Below are positions 1-9,343 of a DNA stretch of 64,000 nucleotides, one piece after another. The stretch spans positions 36,388,216 to 36,452,215 of the forward strand of contig OX388352.1 of NCBI GenBank assembly GCA_947579665.1, given 5' to 3'. Position 1 is the stretch's first letter, and each line of letters begins with the position of its first letter. Origin of the DNA: Sympetrum striolatum. Taxonomy: Eukaryota; Arthropoda; Insecta; Odonata; Libellulidae. The notes beneath the pieces were generated by a model. It was not told where the DNA came from and searched no databases. It saw only the letters and a program-made list of their open reading frames with translations. A program made the position numbers and the translations under genes.

Positions 1-139
1 TGGCCTGACGTCGAACCCAAGACGATGTTGGAAGGCATTTGTAATTTTCATTACAAGCACGTCTACTCAGAATATCTCGATTCTCAACCCTTCATCGTCC
101 CAAAAAGTACTCTAAACATTTAGAAAATCGGTACAATAC

Positions 140-400
140 TGTTTAGAATATTAAGTTTACGATTTCATTAATTATGTATTATTTTGGTTTGCTTTGGTTC
201 TTTTGTTATTGTAAGAAAAGTTATATCTGCGCCATCTGCTGTATGTGCCAGTCATCGCATTGGAATTGCACCTTAAGCCGCCAGTAGTCTGCTAGGCACT
301 TACAAGTCGTTATCGTTATATTGTACAAGAAAAAGACTCTTGGTCAATAAAACCGATTCTGGGTAAAACTTCTTTTTTATTTTCCACGGGCCATTCAACA
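140..400 (+). repeat. 5' LTR of the outer copia element
   Basis: This 261-bp direct terminal repeat begins TG and ends CA. It matches 9068-9338 along its whole length apart from scattered substitutions and an 11-bp duplication (ACTTACAAGTC) present only in the 3' copy. It should carry the promoter and polyadenylation signals of the element. AATAAA lies within it (GGTCAATAAAACCG, about 342-355), consistent with LTR polyadenylation. Confidence 0.95.
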
Positions 401-414
401 GGTTATGGGCCCAG
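401..414 (+). other. Primer-binding site complementary to initiator tRNA-Met anticodon arm
   Basis: Fourteen bases, GGTTATGGGCCCAG, lie directly against the 5' LTR. They are complementary to the anticodon stem-loop of eukaryotic initiator tRNA-Met rather than to a tRNA 3' end. Drosophila copia is known to prime from such an internal tRNA fragment and has the same core sequence at this position. An identical site sits in the nested element at 6945-6958. Confidence 0.9.
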
Positions 415-500
415 TCATTTGCAGCAACATTTATAGAATCGTTAGACGTGACAAATGACGTGCGAACCGAAATCAAAAACGTGGTCGCGAGTATTCCGTC

Positions 501-1401
501 ATGGCGGAAATAGAAAGCATGACGAAGAGCTTTGCCAAATTTGATGGGACTAATTTCCAACTGTGGAAATTTCAAATGAAGACCGTATTTGTTGCTGGAG
601 GGATAATTGAGGTTGCTGGGAACGAGTCAACAGCCAGCAAATCTCGAATATGCTGCCGGGAAACAATGGGTAAAGGACAATGCAAAAGCAGTGTGAATTC
701 TAGCATCCTCAGTTGAGCATTCACAGCTAGAGTATTTACTTACGTGCAAAACGGCGTCTGAAATGTGGGACAAACTGTGTCTCGTACATGAGCAAAACTC
801 GGAAGCTAACAAGCCCCTTCTCATGAAGCGGTTTCATGAGTATACGATTGGGTCGAGTGATTCAGTCGTAAAGCATGTTGCGAAATTACAAAATGTTGTG
901 GCGCAACTAAAAGACGTTGGAGAGCAGGTATCGGATCTTGCTCTTATGGCAAAGATTCTGGGGAGCCTTCCCGCTAAGTTTCATCCACTAGTTACAGCGT
1001 GAGACAATGTTGCAGCTGCTGACCAGACCGTAACAAGACTTCAGGAGAGGCTGATCGCCGAGGAAGCAAGAATTACGGAAGTAGAGGAGTCGGCGAGTGC
1101 TTTAGCAGCTATGCCGGCAGGTAGAAACACTAAAAAGGCAGTCGGGAAACAAGTTTGGAATAAGTGGAAAGCCAAAATCGTTTGTTTTGTTTGTGGAAAA
1201 GCTGGCCACATTGCCCGAAATTGTAGGAAGAATACGAAGACGGAGAAAAAGAAGTTAGAGACAGAATCGGGGGATGAACATCCAGTAAGTGCTTTTGTTG
1301 CTACCGGAAAATACACTACTCGTGAACGCAGAAAACAGGTAGATGAGGTAAAAGATGTGAAAGATTTCATCTCTCTAAGAGAAGTAAAAGAGACCTGTCT
1401 C
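501..1401 (+). pseudogene. copia gag (nucleocapsid-type polyprotein), degraded
   Basis: Gag would form the virus-like particle and bind the element's RNA. The start at 501 opens with a copia-type N-terminus containing FDGTNFQLWKFQMK. The frame shifts near 640-660 and continues in another frame through MWDKLCLVHEQ (763 on). A stop lies near 688 and a TGA at 1000-1002 sits where the family usually has Trp. A CX2CX4HX4C zinc knuckle is intact at 1183-1224 (CFVCGKAGHIARNC), followed by a lysine-rich basic stretch. The stops and frameshift make a full-length product impossible from this copy. Confidence 0.85.
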
Positions 1402-1554
1402 ATGGGCAGTGGTGCGTCTAGGCATATTTGCTACAGACGTGAGTGGTTTAGTGACTTAGTTAAATGCGAAGATATCTCTGTTACTTTAGGAGATAACACT
1501 AAGTGCACAGCTGTAGGAGTCGGAACTGTTGAAATCCGCATATACTCGAACAAT
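1402..1554 (+). pseudogene. copia protease, catalytic Asp lost, split by a DNA transposon
   Basis: This follows gag in the same frame, as expected for the fused copia polyprotein. The aspartic protease motif, normally D-S/T-G-A, reads G-S-G-A at 1405-1416 (codon GGC for the first residue). A single A-to-G change at 1406 would therefore have removed the catalytic aspartate. The downstream flap and C-terminal part are cut off at 1554 by the insertion at 1555-3391 and resume at 3392. The copy could not process its own polyprotein even if it were translated. Confidence 0.8.
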
Positions 1555-3391
1555 CACTGCGTTTACCAAGCGATCTCAGACCGGTGCTGCCAAGTCAGTT
1601 CGAGTTGGTAAACAGAAACGCGCTGAACAGCGCGGGCTAGAATGGTCTAAACGTGAGCTCAACTCAACCCGGCAAAAAAAGTGGTCCAAGGTTCAGCACG
1701 ACATCGGTCGCCTCGGTGTTCTTGCGGACTCCGCTTCTCTTTTGTCAGCGGACGAAAACAAATACAATCGCAATAACTCCTGGCCACTTTTGGCACTTCC
1801 CGCAAATACTTAGTCATAACTGAAATTGTAATTGGCGAGAGCAGTGGTAGCAGAGAAGGAAATATCTTTGAATATATATATATAGTAACAAATCGATCAT
1901 AGTTAACGGTTTCTTCCTTTATTTCTGAAGACAATTAGAAAAATTCAATACAATGGAATTTAGTATTTCAAATGCTTCGACCTGCCGGTCAGCTTGGGAG
2001 CTGGTTCTTCAATGATCCCCTCACTGCCTTTCGCGGCCTTCTCTGTGTGGCCTCCTCTGGCCTACTGTCCGTGTGGCCTCCACTGCCCTTCTGTCCTCTT
2101 GGCTCTTCCACAGCCCCCCTCGTCACACTCTCTGCCCTCGGGCGTCCAAATGTCACATTACACAAAAAAAACATGCGGAAATCGCAGCACTTAATTTCTC
2201 AACAAGATACAATTCAGACATGGGGATTTCTGTTACAATTTATATATATGAAAATGGCTGTATGTGTGTATGTATATTCCAGATAATCTCGAAAACTAGA
2301 CGTCGCACGATGTTCTAACTTTTATCATCATTAAATGTCTTCTTGGGGATGATCAAGTGGTACTTTAAATTTGCCTTAAGTCCACGGTTCGAACCCAGAC
2401 GAGTAAAACAGTTTTTTCATAAGATATAAACGCAAAGTTTGTTTTTTTCGTTGTAGAGTTCATTTCTTTTGCAAAACTAAATTAGAAAGACCAGTCGTAG
2501 GAAGTCGAAACTATCATCAAAAGAAGGGAAATTGAATAAAGATTCTTATTTTGGTCGTTGAATATCACTTGCGATTCGAAATTGCGAGAATATTGATAAA
2601 ATACACGAAAATTTTGTCTAAATTACCATGTGTAAACAAACTCATTCCCTTGCAAAAATTAATTTATTCGTTGTTTTTAAGTGCTTCCACTCCATATTCA
2701 TTTACTATCCTTCTATTATTGGTGTTGAATCTTTGTTTCTATTTTGGCATTTTCATTGCTTTTGTGGTTCGTGTTTAAGTTACACATTTTGAGATTGAGG
2801 TACGAGTCAGCTCCAAAATACATTTACTTTCCGTATAGAATATTCATCTTTGTTTGAGTGTAATGTAATTTATTTCTGTCATTTACATTTAATGATTGAT
2901 TCATTTGTCCTCTTGTACCTGTATGAAGATGTAACTTTAAACGTGGTCCTGCTTATCCTAATGTGATCTTAGAATATGTATTTATATCGTCTCAGTTGAA
3001 GATATTTTTCATTCAGAGTATATGAGATTGAATATTGAGTTGGTGCGGCTTTGTAGACTTCATTGTAACTTATATTTCTTGGTATATTGAATTAGAATGT
3101 CTGGTATTTCCAATCTATCAACAATTATGAAGTATTTCTTACGATCAAGGTTGTTACACTGGTATTTATAAAATTTAATATCCCCGTTCAACGGGCACTT
3201 CTGCTTATTAAATAAATAAGACCTCGAAGAAGCACAATGGCGGCCGTCAAATCTCGATGATTTGCAGTCGATACGTGAATATCGCAAATATCGATATGTT
3301 AAGCTCGTGTTGATAAACTCGTCGGGCCTATGAGATCGGTACTACATTGCCGGTTCGAACTGCCACCAGATCGAGCTTGGTAAACGCAGTG
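1555..3391. mobile_element. Non-autonomous CACTA/EnSpm-type DNA transposon in copia protease
   Basis: This 1,837-bp insertion has terminal inverted repeats starting CACTGCGTTTACCAAG. The first 16 bases are identical at the two ends; then a 2-nt indel separates them, followed by a shared CGATCT. It is flanked by AAT at 1552-1554 and 3392-3394, a 3-bp duplication, which with the CACTG tip is typical of the CMC (CACTA) superfamily. Removing the element and one AAT leaves the copia protease frame continuous. No transposase was recognised inside. The interior holds a short AT repeat (about 1872), a G-poor C/T-rich stretch with repeated TGTGGCCTCC (about 1985-2140), a tRNA-like patch with GGTTCGAACCC (about 2345-2405) and an unassigned hydrophobic ORF (2551-2778). 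Confidence 0.8.
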
Positions 3392-3394
3392 AAT

Positions 3395-3702
3395 AAGTGG
3401 GATCTCGGGAGGATTGAAAATGTTTTGTATGTGCCTCAACTTCGGAAAAATCTTTTCTCAGTAGGAGTATGCACTTCAAGAGGTTTCGAGGTTAGATTTT
3501 TAGGAAACGACATGATGCTGTGTAAAGATGGCAAGGTGCTAGCTACAGGTGTGAAACAGGAGAACGAAATAAATAGAATGTTATTTGTTGAAATTACTAA
3601 TTGTCAGGCCAATCTCGCGTCAAGAGACAGCTTTAAAGTGCGGCATGAACGTTTGGGACATCTGAATGCTGGAGCGATGATTCAGATATCCAGTTTAGGC
3701 AT
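3395..3702 (+). pseudogene. copia protease C-terminus and GAG-pre-integrase domain
   Basis: Coding resumes after the CACTA insertion with a segment typical of the copia protease-integrase junction (ENVLYVPQLRKNLFSVG). The start of the integrase zinc-binding region follows, with the H-x3-H pair of HERLGHLN. The frame is open across this stretch. It stops at a second insertion near 3703, so the CX2C half of the zinc finger lies about 580 bp downstream (CEACQLGKSH, about 4343-4372). Confidence 0.85.
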
Positions 3703-4285
3703 TATCAATAATAATAATAATATATGGACTTTATTCGGGCGAGATTGAGACTAGAAAGTCTCTTCTTACACCTAACCCATCGTCTTATGCGAAACAGAAA
3801 GAAAGAGATAGTTTGCAAAAGTACACGAAGAAAACTAGTATGTGGATTTTTAAAAAACCTAAGCTGAGGGATCAGGAAAATAATTTCCACTGCAGGAAAA
3901 CACTCACAGGAAGGGGAGTGTGAAAAACCTGCGAAATCTACAATAGAAAATTATATTTTTGATGAAGGAGAAAGAAAAGGGTTATGATAGACAGGCAGTG
4001 AAAATATAAAAATTTTACAAAAAGAAAGGAGAAAAACATAACTGCATTACAAACAATCAGATAAAATAAATCAACTTCACTAAACTAACATTAATTATAG
4101 ATGAATTAAAATAAACGTTGAACAATGGGAGATAAATCTCAAAGAAATGAAGAAAATGAAATTACATTAAGAAAAACATACAAATGAAACATTAAAAGGT
4201 CTAGTACACTGAAAATAATCGAAAACATAGTTTATAGGAAATTGTTAAAAGACAAAAAGAGAAAATAAACAAAAAATATAATAAA
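3703..4285 (-). mobile_element. Antisense copy of a TTA-tailed repeat (family A) inside copia integrase
   Basis: On the minus strand this ends in a stretch like TCTCGCCCGAATAAAG followed by a (TTA)n run, here seen as AATAATAAT at the left edge. It contains a block resembling CAGGTTTTTCACAC-(C/T)-CCC and GTGTTTTCCTGCAGTGG. Related sequence occurs at about 39650, 44640 and 56280 on the plus strand. A short 3' tandem repeat without a poly(A) tail suggests a 5'-truncated non-LTR retroelement or its SINE. No reading frame was recognised and a target duplication could not be defined, so the borders are approximate. Confidence 0.65.
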
Positions 4286-5012
4286 TTTATGTGGTGGTGA
4301 CATTTTTGAGCGGCTTAACCAAGCAGGTTGTGAAAAATTCGTTTGTGAGGCTTGTCAGCTGGGGAAATCTCATCGAAGCACATACAAGAGTGTACATGGA
4401 GGCAGGGAATGTCAACCTTCTGACATCATACATGCTGAAGAATGTGGCCCCATGCACGTTGAATCCCTTGGAGGAGCCAAAGTATTTCTTTTTGATGAAG
4501 GATGAAGCCTCAGATTTCAGGTACATACGTCTATTTCTTGAAACATAAGTCTGATGTTTTTGAACGTTTTAAGGAATTCGACGCTCTTGTGAAAAATCAA
4601 CGAGGTCGATCCATCCGAGTACTAAGAGTCGATCGTGGCACTGAATTCCTGAACGAAAATATGAAGACTTACTTGGTGAGTAATGGAATTGTTCTGGAGA
4701 ATTCTACACCATTTACTCCTCAGCAAAATGGTCGCATAGAACGAGACAACCTCACAATTATGGAGTGTTCTAGATCAATGCTGATTGCTAGAAATCTTCC
4801 ACAATTCCTATGGGCTGAAGCTGTTAATACTGCCGTTTACTTAAAGAATCGGACCTCAATAAATAAGGATGGTATCACACCGTATGAAGCTTGGGCTTGT
4901 ATAGGAAGCTGGACCAAAAGGCGAAGAATATGGCAATGGTTGGTTACCAAAGTCAAACTAAGAACTATCGCCTCTATGATCCAGAAAGGAGAAGGATAGT
5001 GGAGTCAAAAGA
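4286..5012 (+). pseudogene. copia integrase, frameshifted and internally collapsed
   Basis: Integrase would insert the element's cDNA into the genome. Visible pieces are the CX2C half of the HHCC zinc finger, the core with VDRGTEF (second catalytic Asp) and PQQNGRIER (catalytic Glu), and a C-terminal YRLYDPERRRIVESKDV block. The first catalytic position appears as HAEECGPM, with Glu where Asp is usual. Frame changes occur near 4475 and 4520. Between the YEAW block (about 4885) and the C-terminal block the usual sequence is missing or scrambled. The copy is not functional. Confidence 0.85.
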
Positions 5013-5149
5013 TGTTGATGCTACTTAAGTGAACATCACTAAATAAAGGGAGGTTATTAAAACATTTAATAACACAACTTCAACTTTAAAAGAACTTCTT
5101 TTATGTTTAAACACAACTCTCACGTACGACTGATTGCCAAGCACTGACG
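5013..5149 (-). repeat. Truncated 3' LTR of nested copia-like element
   Basis: This matches 6959-7095 with scattered substitutions, from TGTTGATGCTACTTAAGTG to GCCAAGCACTGACG. The match then stops abruptly and unrelated internal sequence begins. The remaining part present in the other LTR (7096-7142) is missing here. Confidence 0.85.
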
Positions 5150-5852
5150 AGACATTTCCCATGTCTCGTTCTCATGCTAAGCTTGATGCTCTTCCTCAGC
5201 TGCTGCTCGCCAAAATGTGGTCCATCATCTCTCTCATCCAGCTATGCAAACTCCGGGGGCACATCATTACTGTAGCTCATAGCATTAAAACAAAGGTTAG
5301 ATTCCAAAGTATTAGACATAGAGCTCTCAGTTTCTTCTTCGAAATCTTCAAATACAATTTTATTATCTTGAGAAATATTTTCCCCTCCTGAATCAGACAC
5401 TTGTGAGACTCTCATCAACCATTTCTTGAGAATCAAGTGTACTATGAACAATATACTGATTGCCCATGAACTTAGTTCTGTTTCCATTACAAATATCATT
5501 TCTATCACCTATTACCTTATTATGTACGTTTAGCTTATAGATATTCCCATCTCTAGCTCCAATGGCTACCACAACATTATTCCTTGAAACTAAACATTTA
5601 CCATCTGCAAATGAAATTACAAATCCCCTCTTCTCCAACCTTGAGATGGAGATTAAGTGTTGTTTTAAATTTGCTACAATTAAAACATCTTTCATCTCAA
5701 AATACACATCACCCCCATTCACACATCTGGTATCTATGAGGTCACCCTTTTCTTTAGCTGTCAGGTATGAATTGCCTTTTGCCACTTGAATTTCCACATC
5801 ACTATCTAACTTTCGACGAATCACTACTGCAGTCTCTGGTCTTACTAGATGT
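5150..5852 (-). pseudogene. Nested element: protease C-terminus, pre-integrase and acidic remnant
   Basis: On the minus strand, 5824-5393 reads as a copia protease to GAG-pre-integrase segment (NLKQHLISISRLEKRGF, then FADGKCLVSRNNVVVA). An acidic Ser/Glu-rich stretch (EDFEEETESS) follows near 5300-5370 and may come from the integrase C-terminal tail. The catalytic DSGTT lies just upstream at about 5855-5870. An in-frame TAA directly after it separates it from this segment. Sequence 5150-5240 next to the truncated LTR was not assigned. Confidence 0.7.
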
Positions 5853-6879
5853 TAAGTGGTACCTGAATCCATTATCCAGAAGTCCTCCCTCTCTTCCTTG
5901 CATGTTAGTGCCTGCTCTCCACCAGCTGACGTCTCATCTACCTCCTCCTTGATAACACACATAAAGCTGTAGAAGGGTTTTTCTTGCACCTCCTGCACAA
6001 GATTCGCACAGGGGTTCCTCGTACCTCCACCATGACTTCCTCTCTGCACTCTTCTATGATTCCACTGGACTCCTCTTCCTCGATGAGTTCCACCACCAGG
6101 CATCCAACAGTCTATCTTCTTATGGCCTTGCTTACCACAGTTATTACAGTTAAACTTGAAGCCTGCAGATGAGCTTGCCCTTCTGCCATCTGCTAATACA
6201 GCTATCAGCGTTTCACTGAAAGCCATATTAGGAGCTTCACTTTTAGTAGGAGCAAATTTGGATCTTTCTCTCTTACTTATCTCAAACTCTTTTGATCCAA
6301 TCCTAATAAACTCCATACTCAGGGTTTCTGTGGCTAACGTCTGAAAGGCGGATACTACTCCCTCATACTCCTGCGGCAAAGTCCAGAGAAACTGCATGAT
6401 GAATCCCTCGCCATCGGTCTTATCACCAGCCTGTTTTAGTTCCCGAACAAGCCTATCAAATTTAAGACAAAATTCACCAAGGGATTCTTCATGCGGGCGA
6501 TACTTAAATAAATGCAACTTCTTCGACAAAGCCATTCTGTTTGCAGTGGTACTCTTCTCAAATCGAGCTTCCAACGCATTCCAAACGTCGTAGGCTGTAG
6601 GTTTGTCATTTATAAGTTCAAGCTGGTCGTCATGTAGCCTTTGGATGATTAAACTTTTGCATTTTTTATTGTTTTTCGTATCTTTAGCACGGCGTCCTCT
6701 TTCCTCTTCTTCGCACTGGCATTATTTTCCGGGATTTCCTCGTGTGGTCGAAGGCTGCTAAGTGGATTTTCTACGTATTCTAGAGCGTCTTTCTCGTCCA
6801 AGTAGATCTCCATACGAAACTTCCAATCGTTATAATTTTTCCCGTCGAACAACGGAATCCTATATCTTACTTCCTCCAT
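5853..6879 (-). pseudogene. Nested element: copia gag with intact zinc knuckle
   Basis: The minus-strand frame opens at 6879 with MEEVRYRIPLFDGKNYNDWK, the usual copia Gag start. It shifts once near 6655 and runs on through the UBN2-type Gag region (LHLFKYRPHEESLGEF) to a CX2CX4HX4C knuckle (CNNCGKQGHKKIDC). It ends at the protease motif MDSGTT, whose catalytic Asp is intact. The only disabling lesions seen here are the frameshift and the TAA just after DSGTT. This gag is far better kept than that of the outer element, consistent with a younger insertion. Confidence 0.85.
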
Positions 6880-6944
6880 GATGCAGAACTTTGTTTTTTT
6901 TTCTTTTTGTGTAAACCTTAAGATATATTGCTATCATAGTGAAC

Positions 6945-6958
6945 CTGGGCCCATAACC
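6945..6958 (-). other. Primer-binding site of nested copia-like element
   Basis: The minus strand reads GGTTATGGGCCCAG directly adjacent to the LTR at 6959. It is the same 14 nt as the outer element's site at 401-414, complementary to the initiator tRNA-Met anticodon arm. It fixes the orientation of the nested element. Confidence 0.9.
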
Positions 6959-7142
6959 TGTTGACGCTACTTAAGTGAACATCACTAAATAAAGGGAGGT
7001 TATTAAAACATTGAATAACCCAACTTCAAATTTAAAAGAACTTCTTTAATATTCAAACACAACTCACACGTACAACTGATTGCCAAGCACTGACGCCAAG
7101 TAAGGCGCGAAAAAGTAACAATAGAAAAACCAAACAATAACA
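6959..7142 (-). repeat. Complete 5' LTR of nested copia-like element
   Basis: About 184 bp. On the minus strand it begins TGTTATTGTTTGG and ends with the AACA of ...GCGTCAACA next to the primer site. It matches the truncated LTR at 5013-5149. Confidence 0.8.
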
Positions 7143-7146
7143 CTGT

Positions 7147-8150
7147 AAGAAATTAGGCAGGAGAAGTTGCCTATCACTATGAGAATTATAGAGGAGGAAT
7201 TGCCTCTTCAACAAAAGGTATCAAGTTCAACGAAAATAATGAAGCAGATGAGAATATGCAGCATAGCAAGCAAGAATTCCACTTTCAATTGATTAGAGAA
7301 AAAGGTCATGAAGAAATTGAAGGGGAAACAGGTGAAAACTATCCAGAGATAGGTAATCAAGGAACTCGACGTTGTTTAAGAGAGAGAGAACAACTGAGAA
7401 GACCTCAGCGATATGATTACTTCGATGTAAGTTCTGCTGAGTGTGCTGAGCCGATCAACTACATGGAAGCTGTTACAGGACCTGATAAGGAGAAATTGAG
7501 GGAAGCTATAGATGAGGAACTATCAGCTCATCAGGCTAATGACACCTGGACTATTTTTACCAGAAATAACAAGGAAGTTATAGACTCAAAGTGGGTTTTT
7601 AAAATTCAGGACTCGGAAAGTGGCACACGCTACAAAGCAAGGTTGTGTGCTAGAGGATTAGAGAGCCAACGACCAGGACTTGATTATGGCGAAACGTTCT
7701 CACCGGTTGTGAGGTATGACTCTTTGAGAACTCTCTTGGCAGTTGCAGCTGAAGAAGACCTGGAGATGGTCCACTTTGATGTTGAAACCGCCTTCCTGTA
7801 TGGGGAACTAAAGGAAGAGGTATACATGTCAATCCCAGAAGGTATTGAGGTAAAATGTAATGATAACTGTGAAATGGTATGTAGGTTAAACAAGTCTTTA
7901 TATGGTTTAAAACAATCTCCAAGAACCTGGAACCAAACATTTGTTAAATTCCTCAGTAAATTTCATTTTGTTGCCAGTGATGCTGACAAATGTGTATTTT
8001 CTCAAATCAAGTGTTCTAATAGAATGATTTTAGCTTTATTTGTAGATGATGGTCTGCTTATAGGGTGCAATTTTGAAGTGATTTGTGGTGTTTTGGAAGC
8101 TCTGGGTAAAGAGTTTACAATAAAAGTTTCAGAAGCTCGGATTTTGTGGC
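7147..8150 (+). pseudogene. copia reverse transcriptase
   Basis: A frame open from at least 7256 to 8212 contains the Ty1/copia RT (RVT_2): WVFKIQDSESGTRYKARLCARG, the GETFSPVVR block, HFDVETAFLYGEL, SLYGLKQSPRTW, and the catalytic box as FVDD near 8040 (usual form YVDD). These catalytic blocks are intact. A frameshift just before 8151 separates RT from the RNase H segment. The upstream linker (7150-7430) is charged and low in complexity, as in other copia pol proteins. Confidence 0.9.
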
Positions 8151-8995
8151 ATGGAAATTGTGATAGATCGAGCAGCAGGTACTATCTATGTTCATCAGTC
8201 AACTTATGCTGAGAAAATCCTCAGGCAGTTTCACCTATTTGATTCAAATCCAGTGACTGTTCCTGCTGTTTCCAGTGTAAGGTTGAGTAAGGCAATAAGT
8301 GATAATTGTGGCCTTATAAAATTTCCATATCGCCAAGCTGTCGGTTCACTTTTGTTACTAGCTATTGTTAGTAGACCAGATATCTCTTTTTCTGTTAATT
8401 GTGTAAGTAGGTACTTGAATGATTACGATGAAAGCCATGTCAATGCTGTAAAAAGAATATCCAAATATGTTAAAGGTACAATGAATTATGGCATATTGTA
8501 CAATAGGAGTAGTTCAAGTGGAGAATTGATATGTTTTAGTTATTCAGATTTTGCAGGAGATCCTGACACACGCAGATCAATGACTGGGTTCGTGTGTTTG
8601 TTGTCAGGTGGTCCTATCACTTGGGCCTCTCTACGTCAACGTATAGTGACGCTGAGTACGACTGAAGCCGAGTATATATCTGCATGTATGATCACGAAGG
8701 ACATTGCGTGGCTAAGGAAACTGTTTAATGATATTGGTTGTAAATGTGTGACTTCAACCCCACTTATGTGGACAACCAAAGTGCTGTTAGACTTGTCAAA
8801 AATCCGGAATTTCACAAGCGGACCAAACATATTGATATAAGATACCACTTCATACGTGAGCAATACGAAAGTAAAATTGTCAATGTTCAATATTTGCCAA
8901 GTGAAAATCAGATGGCAGATATTTTTACTAAACCTTCATCTAAGGATAAGTTTATTAAATTTAGAACAGTACTGAATATCGTTTTTGTTACTTAA
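8151..8995 (+). pseudogene. copia RNase H, two frames
   Basis: The first part (8151-8760) holds the RT thumb and connection region and the RNase H block SYSDFAGDPDTRRSMTGFV. TLSTTEAEYISA follows with its catalytic Glu. A frameshift between about 8730 and 8750 moves the rest to another frame (8744-8995), with VDNQSAV and KHIDIRYHFIRE, then FTKPSSKDKF at the C-terminus and the stop TAA at 8993-8995. Together with RT this completes the outer element's pol region. Confidence 0.88.
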
Positions 8996-9058
8996 AACAA
9001 TGGGAGCTAGTTAAGATGTTTATGTTTACTGTATTGCTCTTATGCAAAATTAATCAAA

Positions 9059-9067
9059 TTGTGGGAG
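9059..9067 (+). other. Polypurine-tract-like sequence next to 3' LTR
   Basis: TTGTGGGAG lies directly upstream of the 3' LTR, where plus-strand synthesis would be primed. It is short and contains pyrimidines, so it is called mainly from its position. Confidence 0.5.
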
Positions 9068-9338
9068 TGTTAAGAATATTGAGTTTATGATTTCATTAAT
9101 GTTGTATTGTTTGGTTTGCTTTGGTTTTTTTGTTATTGTAAGAAAAGTGATATCTGCGCCGTCTGCTGTATGTGCCAGTCATCGCATTGGAATTGCACCT
9201 TAAGCCGCCAGTGGTCTGCTAGTCACTTACAAGTCACTTACAAGTCGTTATCGTTATATTGTACAAGAAAAAGACTCTTGGTCAATAAAACCGATTCTGG
9301 GTAAAACTTCTTTTTTCTTTTCCACGGGCCATTCAACA
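9068..9338 (+). repeat. 3' LTR of the outer copia element
   Basis: This 271-bp copy of 140-400 has an 11-bp tandem duplication of ACTTACAAGTC near its middle that the 5' LTR lacks. It is followed directly by the AATAC target duplication. Confidence 0.95.
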
Positions 9339-9343
9339 AATAC

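Larger units (their letters stand above)
5013..7142 (-). mobile_element. Nested antisense copia-like element with large internal deletion
   Basis: Two direct copies of one LTR frame this element: 6959-7142 (5' LTR in minus orientation) and 5013-5149 (truncated 3' LTR). Gag and protease-region coding between them runs on the minus strand. Integrase, reverse transcriptase and RNase H are absent, and the left LTR lacks about 45 bp of its 5' end. One deletion joining the pre-integrase region to the LTR would explain both. The LTR sequence differs from that of the host element, so this is a different family, although the 14-nt primer site is identical. A clean target duplication was not found. AAAGA at 5008-5012 and TAAGA at 7146-7150 are near-matches but are offset by 3 bp. 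Confidence 0.85.
140..9338 (+). mobile_element. Full-length, inactivated Ty1/copia LTR retrotransposon
   Basis: The element is bounded by two similar LTRs, both beginning TGTT and ending CAACA. They are flanked by a perfect 5-bp target duplication AATAC at 135-139 and 9339-9343, which is direct evidence of one integration event. The internal order is gag, protease, integrase, reverse transcriptase, RNase H, the Ty1/copia order. Without its three insertions the element would be about 4.6 kb, a normal copia length. The LTRs look roughly 95% identical by eye, so the copy is not very old. It is dead: gag and pol carry stops and frameshifts, the protease aspartate is lost, and three other elements interrupt it. 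Confidence 0.95.

Noticed and set aside
1041..1403. 120-codon open frame on the minus strand
   Set aside because: It is the antisense shadow of the copia gag zinc-knuckle region and has no domain of its own.
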